30,189 nt of DNA from a virus: positions 1-30,189 of the IMG/VR virus record IMGVR_UViG_3300043425_000091. The stretch is one strand, 5' to 3'. A program made the translations under genes and the position numbers. Below the pieces are notes generated by a model that saw nothing but the letters and a program-made list of their open reading frames with translations, was not told the DNA's origin and made no database searches. Shown one piece after another: positions 7,300-14,656 of the stretch. The first letter of the stretch is position 1. The number at the start of each line of letters is the position of its first letter.

Positions 7300-8632
7300 A
7301 ACCTATAACACCAAAAAATAACATAGGGATATCAGGACTAGAACTTATGCTAGTCTTGAGCCCTATGTTTAATTTAAATCTTTTAGTAAAAGAGTAATCA
7401 ATCCCCATCCCGGAAAGTATACTGACATCAGTAGATTCAGTAAATGTCCCATCTTTAGTAAGATATACAAGGGGACTACCAGAAAAATATATATCTGGTG
7501 ATAAAGTTAATCTACGAGTAAGAGTAAAAGGCTTTGTGTAGAAGAGAAGAATAGAACTAGTGACACTCATTTGTTTCATAGGGTCACTAGAAGGAGTAGG
7601 TAAGTAATCTGCTCCAGCAAAAGAAACAGTCAGGTTAGCTCCTGTCACACCCCACTTACCCATAGGATAAATGTATGCGTAGGTACCAAAACCAAACACT
7701 GTACCAAAAGCATAGGCTGCAGTGAAACCAAAGTTAGATATACCTTGAAGCTTACCTGCATCAAAATGCATAGCTGTATATCTACCACTAAGAGCAAACT
7801 GTTGAAAGTTGCTCCACACCATGCCGGTTAGTCCCCAGGAAGATTGCCCAGTCATAGAAGACTGAGATATCCCACCGGTCATAATAATACTGAAACTATT
7901 ATCTAGACTTTGCCCACCAGTAAAGTCAGAGTTAAATAATATAGGATTTACTTTAGCAGGGCCTTTAGCTGCACTCTTAGATTTAGATCCACCCCCACTT
8001 GATTTAGATTCTGATTTAGACTCAGACTTAGATTCTGAGCTACTACTAGATGATTCTGAACTACTAGATTCAGAACTTGAAGAACTTTCCCCACTGCTAG
8101 AGCTGCTGCTACTAGATTCTGAGCTCGATCCTTGAGAATTGCTTGAACTACTAGCAGAGCTACTAGCTGAGGAAGAAGCTGAACTTGCTGCAGAAGAACT
8201 TGCAGATGATGCTGCACTACTAGAAGCAGAAGAAGCCGCAGAACTAGCGGCTTGAGATGCTGCACTGGAGGCAGCTGAAGCAGCGGCAGTAGAAGCAGCT
8301 GCTGATGCGGCAGCACTTACAGCAGCAGAAACAGCACCGGCTGTAATCTGAGTGCTAGTTGCTGAAGCTTGAGCCACAGAACAAGGAGATAGCTTTCTAT
8401 AGTCTTCATATACTTGATTAAGCCACGTGTTAAACGCACCACTCCTAACGTCAGCTGCAGTAAAGACTTTAGACTTATTATAAAAAACGATAACAGTACT
8501 ACCAGTAATAGGGATAACAAACGTAGAAACAGTCTTTGTACAAGGATCAACAAATGTCTGAACCAAAGTTTGAGAATAGCCATACAATGGTAGTATTACT
8601 ACAACAATAAGAGTGATAATATACTTTTTCAT
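7283..8632 (-). CDS. Secreted Ser/Ala-rich probable outer-membrane protein
   Basis: 449 residues. A signal peptide covers residues 1-21 (hydrophobic core I-I-T-L-I-V-V-V-I-L-P, end G-Y-S-Q). A small folded part spans about 22-84 with two cysteines (31 and 84). Residues about 85-227 are almost only Ala and Ser, turning into Ser/Glu and Ser/Lys repeats. The last 220 residues alternate aromatic and small residues in beta-strand pattern (F-G-F-G-T-Y-A-Y-I-Y, S-S-I-L-L-F-Y-T-K-P-F), ending in a strand like an outer-membrane barrel. This suggests a barrel anchored in the outer membrane carrying an exposed or periplasm-spanning flexible rod. It starts directly at the stop of the CsgG-like gene. No named family is recognised. 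Confidence 0.82.
   Translation of the reverse strand: MKKYIITLIVVVILPLYGYSQTLVQTFVDPCTKTVSTFVIPITGSTVIVFYNKSKVFTAADVRSGAFNTWLNQVYEDYRKLSPCSVAQASATSTQITAGAVSAAVSAAASAAASTAAASAASSAASQAASSAASSASSSAASSASSSAASSASSSASSSASSSSNSQGSSSESSSSSSSSGESSSSSESSSSESSSSSSESKSESKSESKSSGGGSKSKSAAKGPAKVNPILFNSDFTGGQSLDNSFSIIMTGGISQSSMTGQSSWGLTGMVWSNFQQFALSGRYTAMHFDAGKLQGISNFGFTAAYAFGTVFGFGTYAYIYPMGKWGVTGANLTVSFAGADYLPTPSSDPMKQMSVTSSILLFYTKPFTLTRRLTLSPDIYFSGSPLVYLTKDGTFTESTDVSILSGMGIDYSFTKRFKLNIGLKTSISSSPDIPMLFFGVIGSKINL
7284..7307. terminator. Inverted repeat at convergent gene ends, possible bidirectional terminator
   Basis: A perfect 8-base stem TATAGGTT / AACCTATA with an 8-base loop lies across the point where the rightward VWA gene and the leftward outer-membrane gene end. 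The symmetry fits termination in both directions, but neither side is followed by a long T run, so this is only a candidate. Confidence 0.4.
7969..8380 (-). repeat. Low-complexity Ser/Ala, Ser/Glu and Ser/Lys coding tract
   Basis: These bases encode roughly residues 85-222 of the 449-aa exported protein: alternating Ala/Ser runs, then Ser/Glu, then S-K-S-E-S-K repeats. The DNA uses many different Ser and Ala codons and is not a simple identical repeat, which implies selection on the amino acids. The regular composition also produces long spurious open frames in other registers. Confidence 0.85.
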
Positions 8633-9363
8633 TACTTGTCAAAGATTCCCTTTTTAACCATACGGTCCAGGATTCTTGCACAAGCAATGTCTAGAGCTTT
8701 TTTAGTAGCAATAGAGATAGAAGATTGATTAAACTTTACAGGATCTAAACTAGCATCTGACAAACCAGATGTTTCTTTAGTAGTCTTAGCTTCACCTAAG
8801 CCAGAACCAGATATAACTGTACCAGTCTCAGCGTTTGTAAATCTAACCTGAAGACCAATACGTGTTACTAGTAGCTGCTTGGTATCACCTTTGATATATA
8901 CTGACTCATCCTCTGATATAGAGTAGTCATAACATTCAATGGTAACAAAGTATTCAGCTAGATTAATTTTCCCCCTGCCGTCTAATTTGTTTTCTGATAT
9001 ACCTGCTTGAGAAGCCTGAAACTGCTTAACCATACGGTTCTTAATCTCAGTTTTGTCTTCTGTAAACTTAAATCTGTTTAGGTTTTCTAAGTATTCCATA
9101 GAAATGTTAGCTACACCTAAACCTACACGCTTTTCTTTAAGCTCAGGAAATAACTCATACATTTCTTCAGAGATTCCAGCCTTTAAGATCTGGATAGGAA
9201 TCTGCTTACCTTCATAATCTAGGAACTGACTGATGTCAATAGCCTTTTCAAAATCTGCTTTATAATTCTCAGTAGTAGTCTTAGCTACCTGAGAAAAACC
9301 AGCATGCCCCACCAGGAGCATGCCGGAAAAAAACATAAACCAAACAAAATATTTCTTTCTCAT
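8632..9363 (-). CDS. CsgG-like outer-membrane secretion channel protein
   Basis: 243 residues with a signal peptide ending G-F-S-Q at about residue 25 (no lipobox cysteine). The body resembles the CsgG/HfaB family, whose members form outer-membrane channels for curli-type subunits. The supporting stretch is Q-V-R-F-T-N-A-E-T-G-T-V-I-S-G-S-G-L-G-E, followed by F-N-Q-S-S-I-S-I-A-T-K-K-A and a C-terminal I-L-D-R-M helix. The match is from memory of the family pattern and needs a profile search. The start overlaps the stop of the upstream small TM gene (ATGA), and its last base is the first base of the Ser/Ala-rich gene. CsgG proteins are usually lipoproteins, so the lack of a lipobox is a difference. 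Confidence 0.68.
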   Translation of the reverse strand: MRKKYFVWFMFFSGMLLVGHAGFSQVAKTTTENYKADFEKAIDISQFLDYEGKQIPIQILKAGISEEMYELFPELKEKRVGLGVANISMEYLENLNRFKFTEDKTEIKNRMVKQFQASQAGISENKLDGRGKINLAEYFVTIECYDYSISEDESVYIKGDTKQLLVTRIGLQVRFTNAETGTVISGSGLGEAKTTKETSGLSDASLDPVKFNQSSISIATKKALDIACARILDRMVKKGIFDK

Positions 9364-9581
9364 GTCTTCAGTTTATTAGAGTATTTGGATAGACCCCAGT
9401 ACAAAAGCCAAAATACCCCTGATAAGCAATAGAATATGATATCTGTAGCCCAAAAGCTCCCAGTGACGTTTAAGAGCGTCTTGAATAAAAGATCGTAGCC
9501 TAGTGGTAAAAAAAACATGGCTAGCATTAGACTTATATCTTTCAGAGAGTTTACTCTCCGTAGTGTGGTTCTTTTGTTCAT
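9360..9581 (-). CDS. Small membrane protein with two TM segments
   Basis: 73 residues: a basic N-terminus (M-N-K-R-T-T-L-R-R), a first hydrophobic segment at about 18-40 and a second at about 46-64 (I-I-F-Y-C-L-S-G-V-F-W-L-L-Y-W). The stop overlaps the start of the CsgG-like gene by four bases, so the two are coupled and likely work together at the envelope. A competing frame at 9376-9591 lacks these properties and was rejected. Could be holin-like, but a lysis holin candidate already exists at 15276-15518. Confidence 0.72.
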   Translation of the reverse strand: MNKRTTLRRVNSLKDISLMLAMFFLPLGYDLLFKTLLNVTGSFWATDIIFYCLSGVFWLLYWGLSKYSNKLKT

Positions 9582-9605
9582 CAGAGTCCATGGGAGTTAA
9601 TTAAG

Positions 9606-10238
9606 TTAAACAATATCTTTTATTTTGCCACACTTAAGACATTCTTCATCTCCGTCTCCATCAGCGTCACCCCAAACGTGCTCACACTGACGGTGTGCAA
9701 AATACTCATCAATCTTACCATCACCATCAAAGTCTAGACCGTCCATTACACCGTCTCCATCTTCATCAATTTCTACACCTTTTTTAGCTGGTGTAGCAAC
9801 TGGAGCTTCAGACTTTACTTCTTCTTCTTTAACCTCTTCTTTAGAAGCTTGTGATTGAGCATTAGCTCTATCAGCTGCAGCTAAGAAAGCAGGGTCCACA
9901 AGAGGAGTAGATGGCTTGTTAGAGTCTTTCATATCATTAGTATGTGATAATGAAACTCCGTCTTCTTCATCCATTTTCTGTACTAACATTTTATCCTTGT
10001 CAGTATCAGAGAACCAGTAATCAATAATCTTACCATAAGAGCCAATGAAAGCTCCTAGTAATAATAACAATAGTTCTTTCCATTCACCTTGGATTGCTGT
10101 ACCGTAAGTAATAGCGGTAAAGATACCTGCTATAATAAGCATAAAAGATCCAAGTACTAACGCTGTAATAAACCAGCGTCTCATCATCATTGAGCTAAGT
10201 AGTTCTTTAAAACCACTAGGTTGTGTGTTGTTTTCCAT
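9606..10238 (-). CDS. Two-TM protein with C-terminal calcium-loop repeats and paired cysteines
   Basis: 210 residues. N-terminal TM segments lie at about 23-46 and 54-70, and the second (L-L-L-L-L-L-G-A-F-I-G-S-Y-G-K-I-I-D-Y-W) resembles the last segment of some phage holins. A disordered acidic linker (about 100-153) leads to calcium-type loops: D-E-D-G-D-G-V-M-D at 158-166, D-F-D-G-D-G-K-I-D-E at 169-178 and D-A-D-G-D-G-D-E-E at 191-199. These are woven with C185-x-H187 and C200-x2-C203, a possible zinc site. The combination is unusual. A holin gated or tethered by Ca2+ is one reading, a membrane anchor for the nearby cohesin/dockerin protein another. Confidence 0.78.
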   Translation of the reverse strand: MENNTQPSGFKELLSSMMMRRWFITALVLGSFMLIIAGIFTAITYGTAIQGEWKELLLLLLGAFIGSYGKIIDYWFSDTDKDKMLVQKMDEEDGVSLSHTNDMKDSNKPSTPLVDPAFLAAADRANAQSQASKEEVKEEEVKSEAPVATPAKKGVEIDEDGDGVMDGLDFDGDGKIDEYFAHRQCEHVWGDADGDGDEECLKCGKIKDIV

Positions 10239-10257
10239 ATAAACGTTTATTAATTAA

Positions 10258-10578
10258 TTACCACTTTGGTGCTTCTTCCTTAAACTCATCACCTTCTTTC
10301 TTTTTAACTTTAGCAGCAGGTTGAGCTGGCTGAGCTGCAGGTTTTTCTACAACTCTTTCAATTACTTTAGTTCCACCACCAGCTTGTTGAGCTTGTTGGT
10401 TAGAGTTAGTAATGTTAATTACAGGGGCTGGAGCTGCAACAGGAGCTGCTTCTTTATCTCCACCACCTAATAGTGTAGTTAACCATACACCACCGGCTGT
10501 AACAACAGTACCTAATACACCTACGATAGTCTTCTTAAGACTTGACCAGGTTCCTTCTTCTTGTGTTTCTTCTGACAT
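10258..10578 (-). CDS. Single-TM protein with Pro/Ala-rich tail
   Basis: 106 residues. A short acidic N-terminus is followed by one hydrophobic Gly-rich segment at about 17-43 (I-V-G-V-L-G-T-V-V-T-A-G-G-V-W). Then come a Pro/Ala stretch, an I-N-I-T-N-S-N-Q-Q-A-Q-Q segment and a Lys/Glu tail. The layout (one TM, then a flexible proline-rich region) fits an inner-membrane protein reaching into the periplasm or cytoplasm, as in some spanin and holin-like phage proteins. No family match is claimed. It is packed between the lipoprotein and calcium-loop genes. Confidence 0.7.
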   Translation of the reverse strand: MSEETQEEGTWSSLKKTIVGVLGTVVTAGGVWLTTLLGGGDKEAAPVAAPAPVINITNSNQQAQQAGGGTKVIERVVEKPAAQPAQPAAKVKKKEGDEFKEEAPKW

Positions 10579-10584
10579 GATATT

Positions 10585-10962
10585 CTATTTTATAATTATT
10601 GGATGTTTAACTTCTTTACCGTTTATGTCTATAAAGATAAGATCATAATCTTGCTTAGCCAGCTGTTTAAGATCAAATACTTTTTTAGTTACTTCTTCTG
10701 TAGCTGTAAAGCCTTCTTTCTTAACTGGCTCTTCTTTACCAAATGGTACAATTAATACAGAATACTTAGCTCCAACTGTAGTAGCAAACTCAGCTGTAAT
10801 AATATTGCCACTTTGTGTAATAGACTTAATACTTGTAGATGTAGACTGTACGCCTAGATTAATAGGAGTAGGCTCTTCTAATTCTACCTTAGTACAAGAA
10901 TAAATTACAAAAATTAATATAAACAATAAGTATATACCTAGTATTTTATTAGTCTCTTTCAT
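10585..10962 (-). CDS. Small lipoprotein
   Basis: 125 residues. A type II signal peptide has the hydrophobic core I-Y-L-L-F-I-L-I-F-V-I and the lipobox V-I-Y-S-C, so Cys23 should be lipid-modified. The following C-T-K is typical of Bacteroidota lipoproteins. The mature part is beta-rich, with a Lys/Glu-rich middle and a final strand (Y-D-L-I-F-I-D-I-N-G-K-E-V). It could be an outer-membrane spanin subunit or a component of the export cassette. Neighbours are the 710-aa secreted protein upstream and the TM protein downstream. Confidence 0.75.
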   Translation of the reverse strand: MKETNKILGIYLLFILIFVIYSCTKVELEEPTPINLGVQSTSTSIKSITQSGNIITAEFATTVGAKYSVLIVPFGKEEPVKKEGFTATEEVTKKVFDLKQLAKQDYDLIFIDINGKEVKHPIIIK

Positions 10963-10963
10963 T

Positions 10964-13096
10964 TTAGAAGTTATTATAACCTGTTAATTTAATTTGAGTA
11001 GAGTTAAGATTAATACCTAACTGATTTCCTTTTATATCTGCAGCATCCATAAGAGGTGATACCTTTACAGATGTAACAATATCAACACCTTGACCTATTG
11101 TACTAAATTTAAGTTTAAATGGTACACTAGTTCCTTTGATAGCCTCTGAGTTGTTTTTATCTAGAGCACCAAACTTAACACGACCATCTTTAGAGCTTGC
11201 AAATACATACCAAGTGTTTGGTACAGTAGCTAATAGCTCTTCAAACTTAATCTTAGCTGGATCAAATGTAAATTCAAATTGTAATCCAGTGACAGATGCA
11301 CCTTTTGTATCTATACTAACTGGAATTTCTACAGTGTTAGATGTAACAGTTAAATTATTTAAGTTTACATCAATAACATTTAAACTTCCAGGTGTAGTAA
11401 TTGAAGTACCTGTACTATTAGATTGAACAGCCATAGTTCTAAAAGCAGTGTTGGTAGCCAAGCTATTAACTGCATTAGTCTGTACTGAAGTGTTTCCTCC
11501 ACTCATAGCAACTACTTGAGAAGAATGAGATCTATTTACATCACCCCATAAAAGATACTTAAGATCTAAAACAGCATTAGTACCAAGTGTGCCTGTTTTA
11601 AATAAAGTACGAGGCATAGTAATAGTCTTCCAGTTTGACTTAGTAATAGAGCCCCAAGAATTATTTACAGATGTATTCATCTCAAACTCTGCTCTAAAGC
11701 CATAATCAGATCCCTGCATATTTCTTATAGAAGAGATATATGTACTAGAACCGTCAGTAACTTTTGTTAGAGAAGATGGTAGTCTGTATATAGCCCATGT
11801 TCCATCATTACTTACAAACTCAACAGGGCCAGTGTAAACGTCAAACAATTGTACAGATTTAATCTGATCAGCTGTAACACCACTAGGAAACTCTCTTGCA
11901 TCAATATGTAACTTACTTATACCATTAGAGTATCCGTTTACAGTAACGTAAGCCCATTCTACTTGACCTGCAATAGTTGTAGCATTAGCTGCATTCCATG
12001 TAGGAAGACTCATCCATCCACCACTACCTGATGTATAACCATTAGGAAGCATCATTAAAGTATCTATACCAGCTACTTGTGCTAATAATTGTGGTAGATC
12101 ACCACCATCAATAGACTTATTACGGTTAATATCTGCAGCAAATAATGATTGTCCAGTATTTAAACTTTGACCATTAGATCCATCCAGTCCCATAGATGTA
12201 AATTCACCTTGAGCTGAAGTAAAATCTGAGATAGTAATAGCGTTGTTATAAATATTATATAACTGATCCATATCATGCATTACACTAACATCATATACAG
12301 TATTAGCATTTAACTGAGATTGATTAATATCAACCTCTCCTGTAGATGTAATAGGAAATAATACACCCTGGTTAGTAAGAGTATCTCTAAATGAAACTCT
12401 TAAATTAGATAGATTAAATAAGTTAGAGTTAATATCTACTTTAGCTGACACATACTTACCAAAGTTTTGGTTCATCAAAACAGAAGTAGATAATGGAGCT
12501 TCCATTATTGTATTGTCCCATGTACCATCTGCTTTCCAACCTGCTACAAAGTTTAATTTAATAGGATTAAACGTATATGCTGTAGAAGCAGCTTTAAGTC
12601 TAAATCTTATTCTAATAAAATCACTATAACCACTATATGGCATAGGTGAATTAGTAGCCCAAGATAGTGTTGTTCTTAAAATAGCATTAGGTCCACCAAC
12701 TCCATTAAATGTATAACTAGCATATTGATAGTTAGTAGTACCATTAGCTGTGTTATTAGCAGCAGATCCTGATGTAACTGAATTCCAGGTATAGTTAGGA
12801 TAGTTATTCCAAGATAACTGTATTGTAGAGTTTTGAGGAAGAATACCACCGTTTCCCCCTGTCCCGGTATGGTTAACTGAAACTAACTCAAAGTTTACCT
12901 GATCATACATAATATCAAATAACAACTGACGTGTAGTGTTGTTATTCATACCATTACCATAGATGATATAGTCAAAAGTGTCTCCTCGGTTAAGAGAAGA
13001 CCCTCCTACAAACGTAGAAGCTTTAAACTTTTGCTGAGCAGAAACCTGTACAGCAAAAGCCAATAAAACCGTAACAAAAAGTAATACTTTTTTCAT
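10964..13096 (-). CDS. Large secreted protein with cohesin-like and dockerin-like regions
   Basis: 710 residues with a signal peptide ending V-S-A-Q at about 21. Residues about 25-190 form a beta-sandwich-like region starting L-N-R-G-D-T-F-D-Y and ending R-I-R-F-R-L-K-A, cohesin-like in outline. Residues 321-345 hold a calcium loop of dockerin type (D-I-N-R-N-K-S-I-D-G-G-D-L), and a second degenerate one is near 519 (G-D-V-N-R-S-H-S). The C-terminal 575-705 is the clearest cohesin-like domain (I-P-V-S-I-D-T-K-G, L-Q-F-E-F-T-F-D-P-A-K-I-K-F). Having both partner types in one chain suggests self-assembly or docking of subunits outside the cell. The assignment rests on motif patterns only. It is coupled to the TM gene upstream (13096). 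Confidence 0.75.
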   Translation of the reverse strand: MKKVLLFVTVLLAFAVQVSAQQKFKASTFVGGSSLNRGDTFDYIIYGNGMNNNTTRQLLFDIMYDQVNFELVSVNHTGTGGNGGILPQNSTIQLSWNNYPNYTWNSVTSGSAANNTANGTTNYQYASYTFNGVGGPNAILRTTLSWATNSPMPYSGYSDFIRIRFRLKAASTAYTFNPIKLNFVAGWKADGTWDNTIMEAPLSTSVLMNQNFGKYVSAKVDINSNLFNLSNLRVSFRDTLTNQGVLFPITSTGEVDINQSQLNANTVYDVSVMHDMDQLYNIYNNAITISDFTSAQGEFTSMGLDGSNGQSLNTGQSLFAADINRNKSIDGGDLPQLLAQVAGIDTLMMLPNGYTSGSGGWMSLPTWNAANATTIAGQVEWAYVTVNGYSNGISKLHIDAREFPSGVTADQIKSVQLFDVYTGPVEFVSNDGTWAIYRLPSSLTKVTDGSSTYISSIRNMQGSDYGFRAEFEMNTSVNNSWGSITKSNWKTITMPRTLFKTGTLGTNAVLDLKYLLWGDVNRSHSSQVVAMSGGNTSVQTNAVNSLATNTAFRTMAVQSNSTGTSITTPGSLNVIDVNLNNLTVTSNTVEIPVSIDTKGASVTGLQFEFTFDPAKIKFEELLATVPNTWYVFASSKDGRVKFGALDKNNSEAIKGTSVPFKLKFSTIGQGVDIVTSVKVSPLMDAADIKGNQLGINLNSTQIKLTGYNNF

Positions 13097-13740
13097 TATA
13101 ATAGTTTATTTACTAATGAAACAGAAGCTTTTTTCAAAGCAGAACTTAAGTTTTGTTGGTTAAATTTACCCCCTTCATCTACAAGAACAGCTGACATAGA
13201 TATTTCATCAGCAGACTCTTCTACAATAATTTTCTTTTCAAGCTTTCCCTCTTTATATAAAAGACCACGTAGTCTAATGACGACTGACTCTTTATTATTA
13301 TGTAGTACGGAAAAACTAGATTGCGTCTTTAATACATCTAAATAGATTATCTCTACAGATAACTTAAGATTAGCATTCTTGTCTAACTCATACTCTTTCT
13401 CTTGAAGTGCTTCTTCTAGTACATTCTTTACACCAAATTCTAAGTTACGGTTACCAGCAAGAGAACCTACTACCACTTTATTAGTAACAGCAGATATATC
13501 TATCTTCTTAGGTTGTTCATACCAGATATTACCTGGATCATTTTTGAACGTACCGTCAAACTTCCAACTGAACCAGTTAGAAATTGCTAAAGTCTTATCT
13601 TCTTGCCCAGAAAAGTGCAAGTAGATCATGTAAACCTGAATGCTTAATGCAAAAGCTATCCATAGACATACTATACCTATAAATATCTTAGCAATAAAGT
13701 CCCCAAGTTTGCTTGTGTAGTTAAGTAAAACAGCCCTCAT
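13096..13740 (-). CDS. TM-anchored envelope protein, CsgG/YajG-like fold possible
   Basis: 214 residues. One TM segment is at about 17-39 (I-F-I-G-I-V-C-L-W-I-A-F-A-L-S-I-Q-V), followed by a periplasmic or exterior domain. The domain has an 'F-G-V-K-N-V-L-E-E-A-L' helix, a strand pair around L-K-L-S-V-E-I-I-Y-L-D-V, and an end K-F-N-Q-Q-N-L-S-S-A-L-K-K-A. That end echoes K-F-N-Q-S-S-I-S-I-A-T-K-K-A of the CsgG-like protein in this cassette. This hints at a shared fold (lipoprotein YajG/CsgG type) but is an inference. It ends on the first base of the 710-aa secreted protein gene, implying joint expression. Confidence 0.72.
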   Translation of the reverse strand: MRAVLLNYTSKLGDFIAKIFIGIVCLWIAFALSIQVYMIYLHFSGQEDKTLAISNWFSWKFDGTFKNDPGNIWYEQPKKIDISAVTNKVVVGSLAGNRNLEFGVKNVLEEALQEKEYELDKNANLKLSVEIIYLDVLKTQSSFSVLHNNKESVVIRLRGLLYKEGKLEKKIIVEESADEISMSAVLVDEGGKFNQQNLSSALKKASVSLVNKLL

Positions 13741-13770
13741 ACTTTCTTCTTTTGTGAGAGCTAAGAGTTA

Positions 13771-13896
13771 TTACCTCCCTTGCCCTCTGTATTTTTTAAC
13801 ATGTTTCTGTTTTGGTCCACTAGTCTTACTGTGACGACCAAGTCTTCTTTTACCGAAGCTGATTTTCTTAGCTTCAGATCCTTTAGCTTTTGCCAT
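13771..13896 (-). CDS. Very basic 41-aa protein
   Basis: A small frame on the - strand from ATG at 13896 to TAA at 13771-13773. It begins M-A-K-A-K-G-S-E-A-K-K-I-S-F-G-K-R-R and ends K-K-Y-R-G-Q-G-R. About 40 percent of residues are Lys or Arg. The arrangement 'A-K-K-I-S-F-G-K-R-R-x-G-R-H-S-K' looks familiar from tiny proteins of Bacteroidota phages. Nucleic-acid binding or DNA condensation is plausible from charge. It lies 12 bases after the endolysin stop. Confidence 0.72.
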   Translation of the reverse strand: MAKAKGSEAKKISFGKRRLGRHSKTSGPKQKHVKKYRGQGR

Positions 13897-13908
13897 AGTT
13901 ATTGGTTT

Positions 13909-14508
13909 TTATGCAAGTAATGCGTGATACTCTTTAAAATGCTTGATACGATCAGCTAAACCAATAGTACCACCGTTTACACGCTTAGTAATTTTGGTTA
14001 CTACTTCATTACTAGAGCCAGTATCAGCAATAAGATTAAGTCCGTTCTTTTTCCAGAACCAAGCTGCAGACGCTAATGCATGTTTAGTAGATACTAAATC
14101 AGGATTAGCAAGGATATCATCAGGTACAGCAGCATCAAAAGCAGTATAGTTTTGCTTACCCGTCAATTGGATATAGCCTCTTCCACGGAACTTGAACCCC
14201 TCTCCAGATGCTTCAGGACCATTACCCATACGTCCACCGTATACACGGTTAGCAATCTTTTCTGGTTTACGAGCGTAAGCGTCAGCTAGTGCTTGTGTAG
14301 GAAAGTATTTCTTAAAAATACCCATAAGACCCTTAGCTGAATAGTTAAGGTTTTCCTGAGTAAGTCTGAATCCACCTGATTCATGTCCACACTGAGCTAA
14401 GAAGTGAGCCAGTCTCAATGGTGTATTAACACCAAAGCTTTCCATTACGCCAGGAATTTGTGCAATCACAGTATCCGGAACGTGTCCTTTTAGTTTGTCT
14501 AAGTTCAT
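13909..14508 (-). CDS. GH19-family endolysin
   Basis: 199 residues, the length of a single glycoside hydrolase family 19 catalytic domain. The hallmark A-Q-C-G-H-E-S-G-G-F places the general acid Glu at residue 43. A second acidic candidate is Glu103 in E-A-S-G-E-G-F, before the R-G-R-G-Y-I-Q-L-T-G-K-Q-N-Y motif at 108-121. The C-terminal K-I-T-K-R-V-N-G-G-T-I-G-L-A-D-R is also typical. GH19 phage enzymes cleave peptidoglycan at lysis. There is no signal peptide, so export needs the holin candidate upstream. Confidence 0.93.
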   Translation of the reverse strand: MNLDKLKGHVPDTVIAQIPGVMESFGVNTPLRLAHFLAQCGHESGGFRLTQENLNYSAKGLMGIFKKYFPTQALADAYARKPEKIANRVYGGRMGNGPEASGEGFKFRGRGYIQLTGKQNYTAFDAAVPDDILANPDLVSTKHALASAAWFWKKNGLNLIADTGSSNEVVTKITKRVNGGTIGLADRIKHFKEYHALLA

Positions 14509-14523
14509 ATCTATAATTGTTTA

Positions 14524-14655
14524 CTACTTCTTCTTCTTAGCAGCAGCTTTAGGAGCTACTTTCTTAACTTCTTTCACTACCTGAGCAGCAACTACAGCCT
14601 TCTGTACCTTGCTACCAAATAAGAACTTCTTTACTAATTCAATAATCTTTTTCAT
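14524..14655 (-). CDS. Small basic 43-aa protein
   Basis: A frame from ATG at 14655 to TAG at 14524-14526. An amphipathic N-terminus (M-K-K-I-I-E-L-V-K-K-F-L-F-G) leads into a helical Val/Ala/Lys stretch ending A-A-A-K-K-K-K. The ATG follows the stop of the spanin-like gene by one base, and the endolysin gene comes next, so it is part of the lysis operon. A membrane-active amphipathic peptide or a nucleic-acid-binding protein are both possible. Confidence 0.65.
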   Translation of the reverse strand: MKKIIELVKKFLFGSKVQKAVVAAQVVKEVKKVAPKAAAKKKK

Positions 14656-14656
14656 A

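Noticed and set aside
7948-8583. Long leftward open frames rich in Leu/Gln/Val.
   Set aside because: They are off-register readings of the Ser/Ala-rich tract, whose codon composition avoids stops in other frames.
9376-9591. A leftward 71-aa frame overlapping the small TM protein gene.
   Set aside because: The competing frame 9360-9581 has two clear membrane segments and couples by ATGA to the CsgG-like gene; this one has neither.
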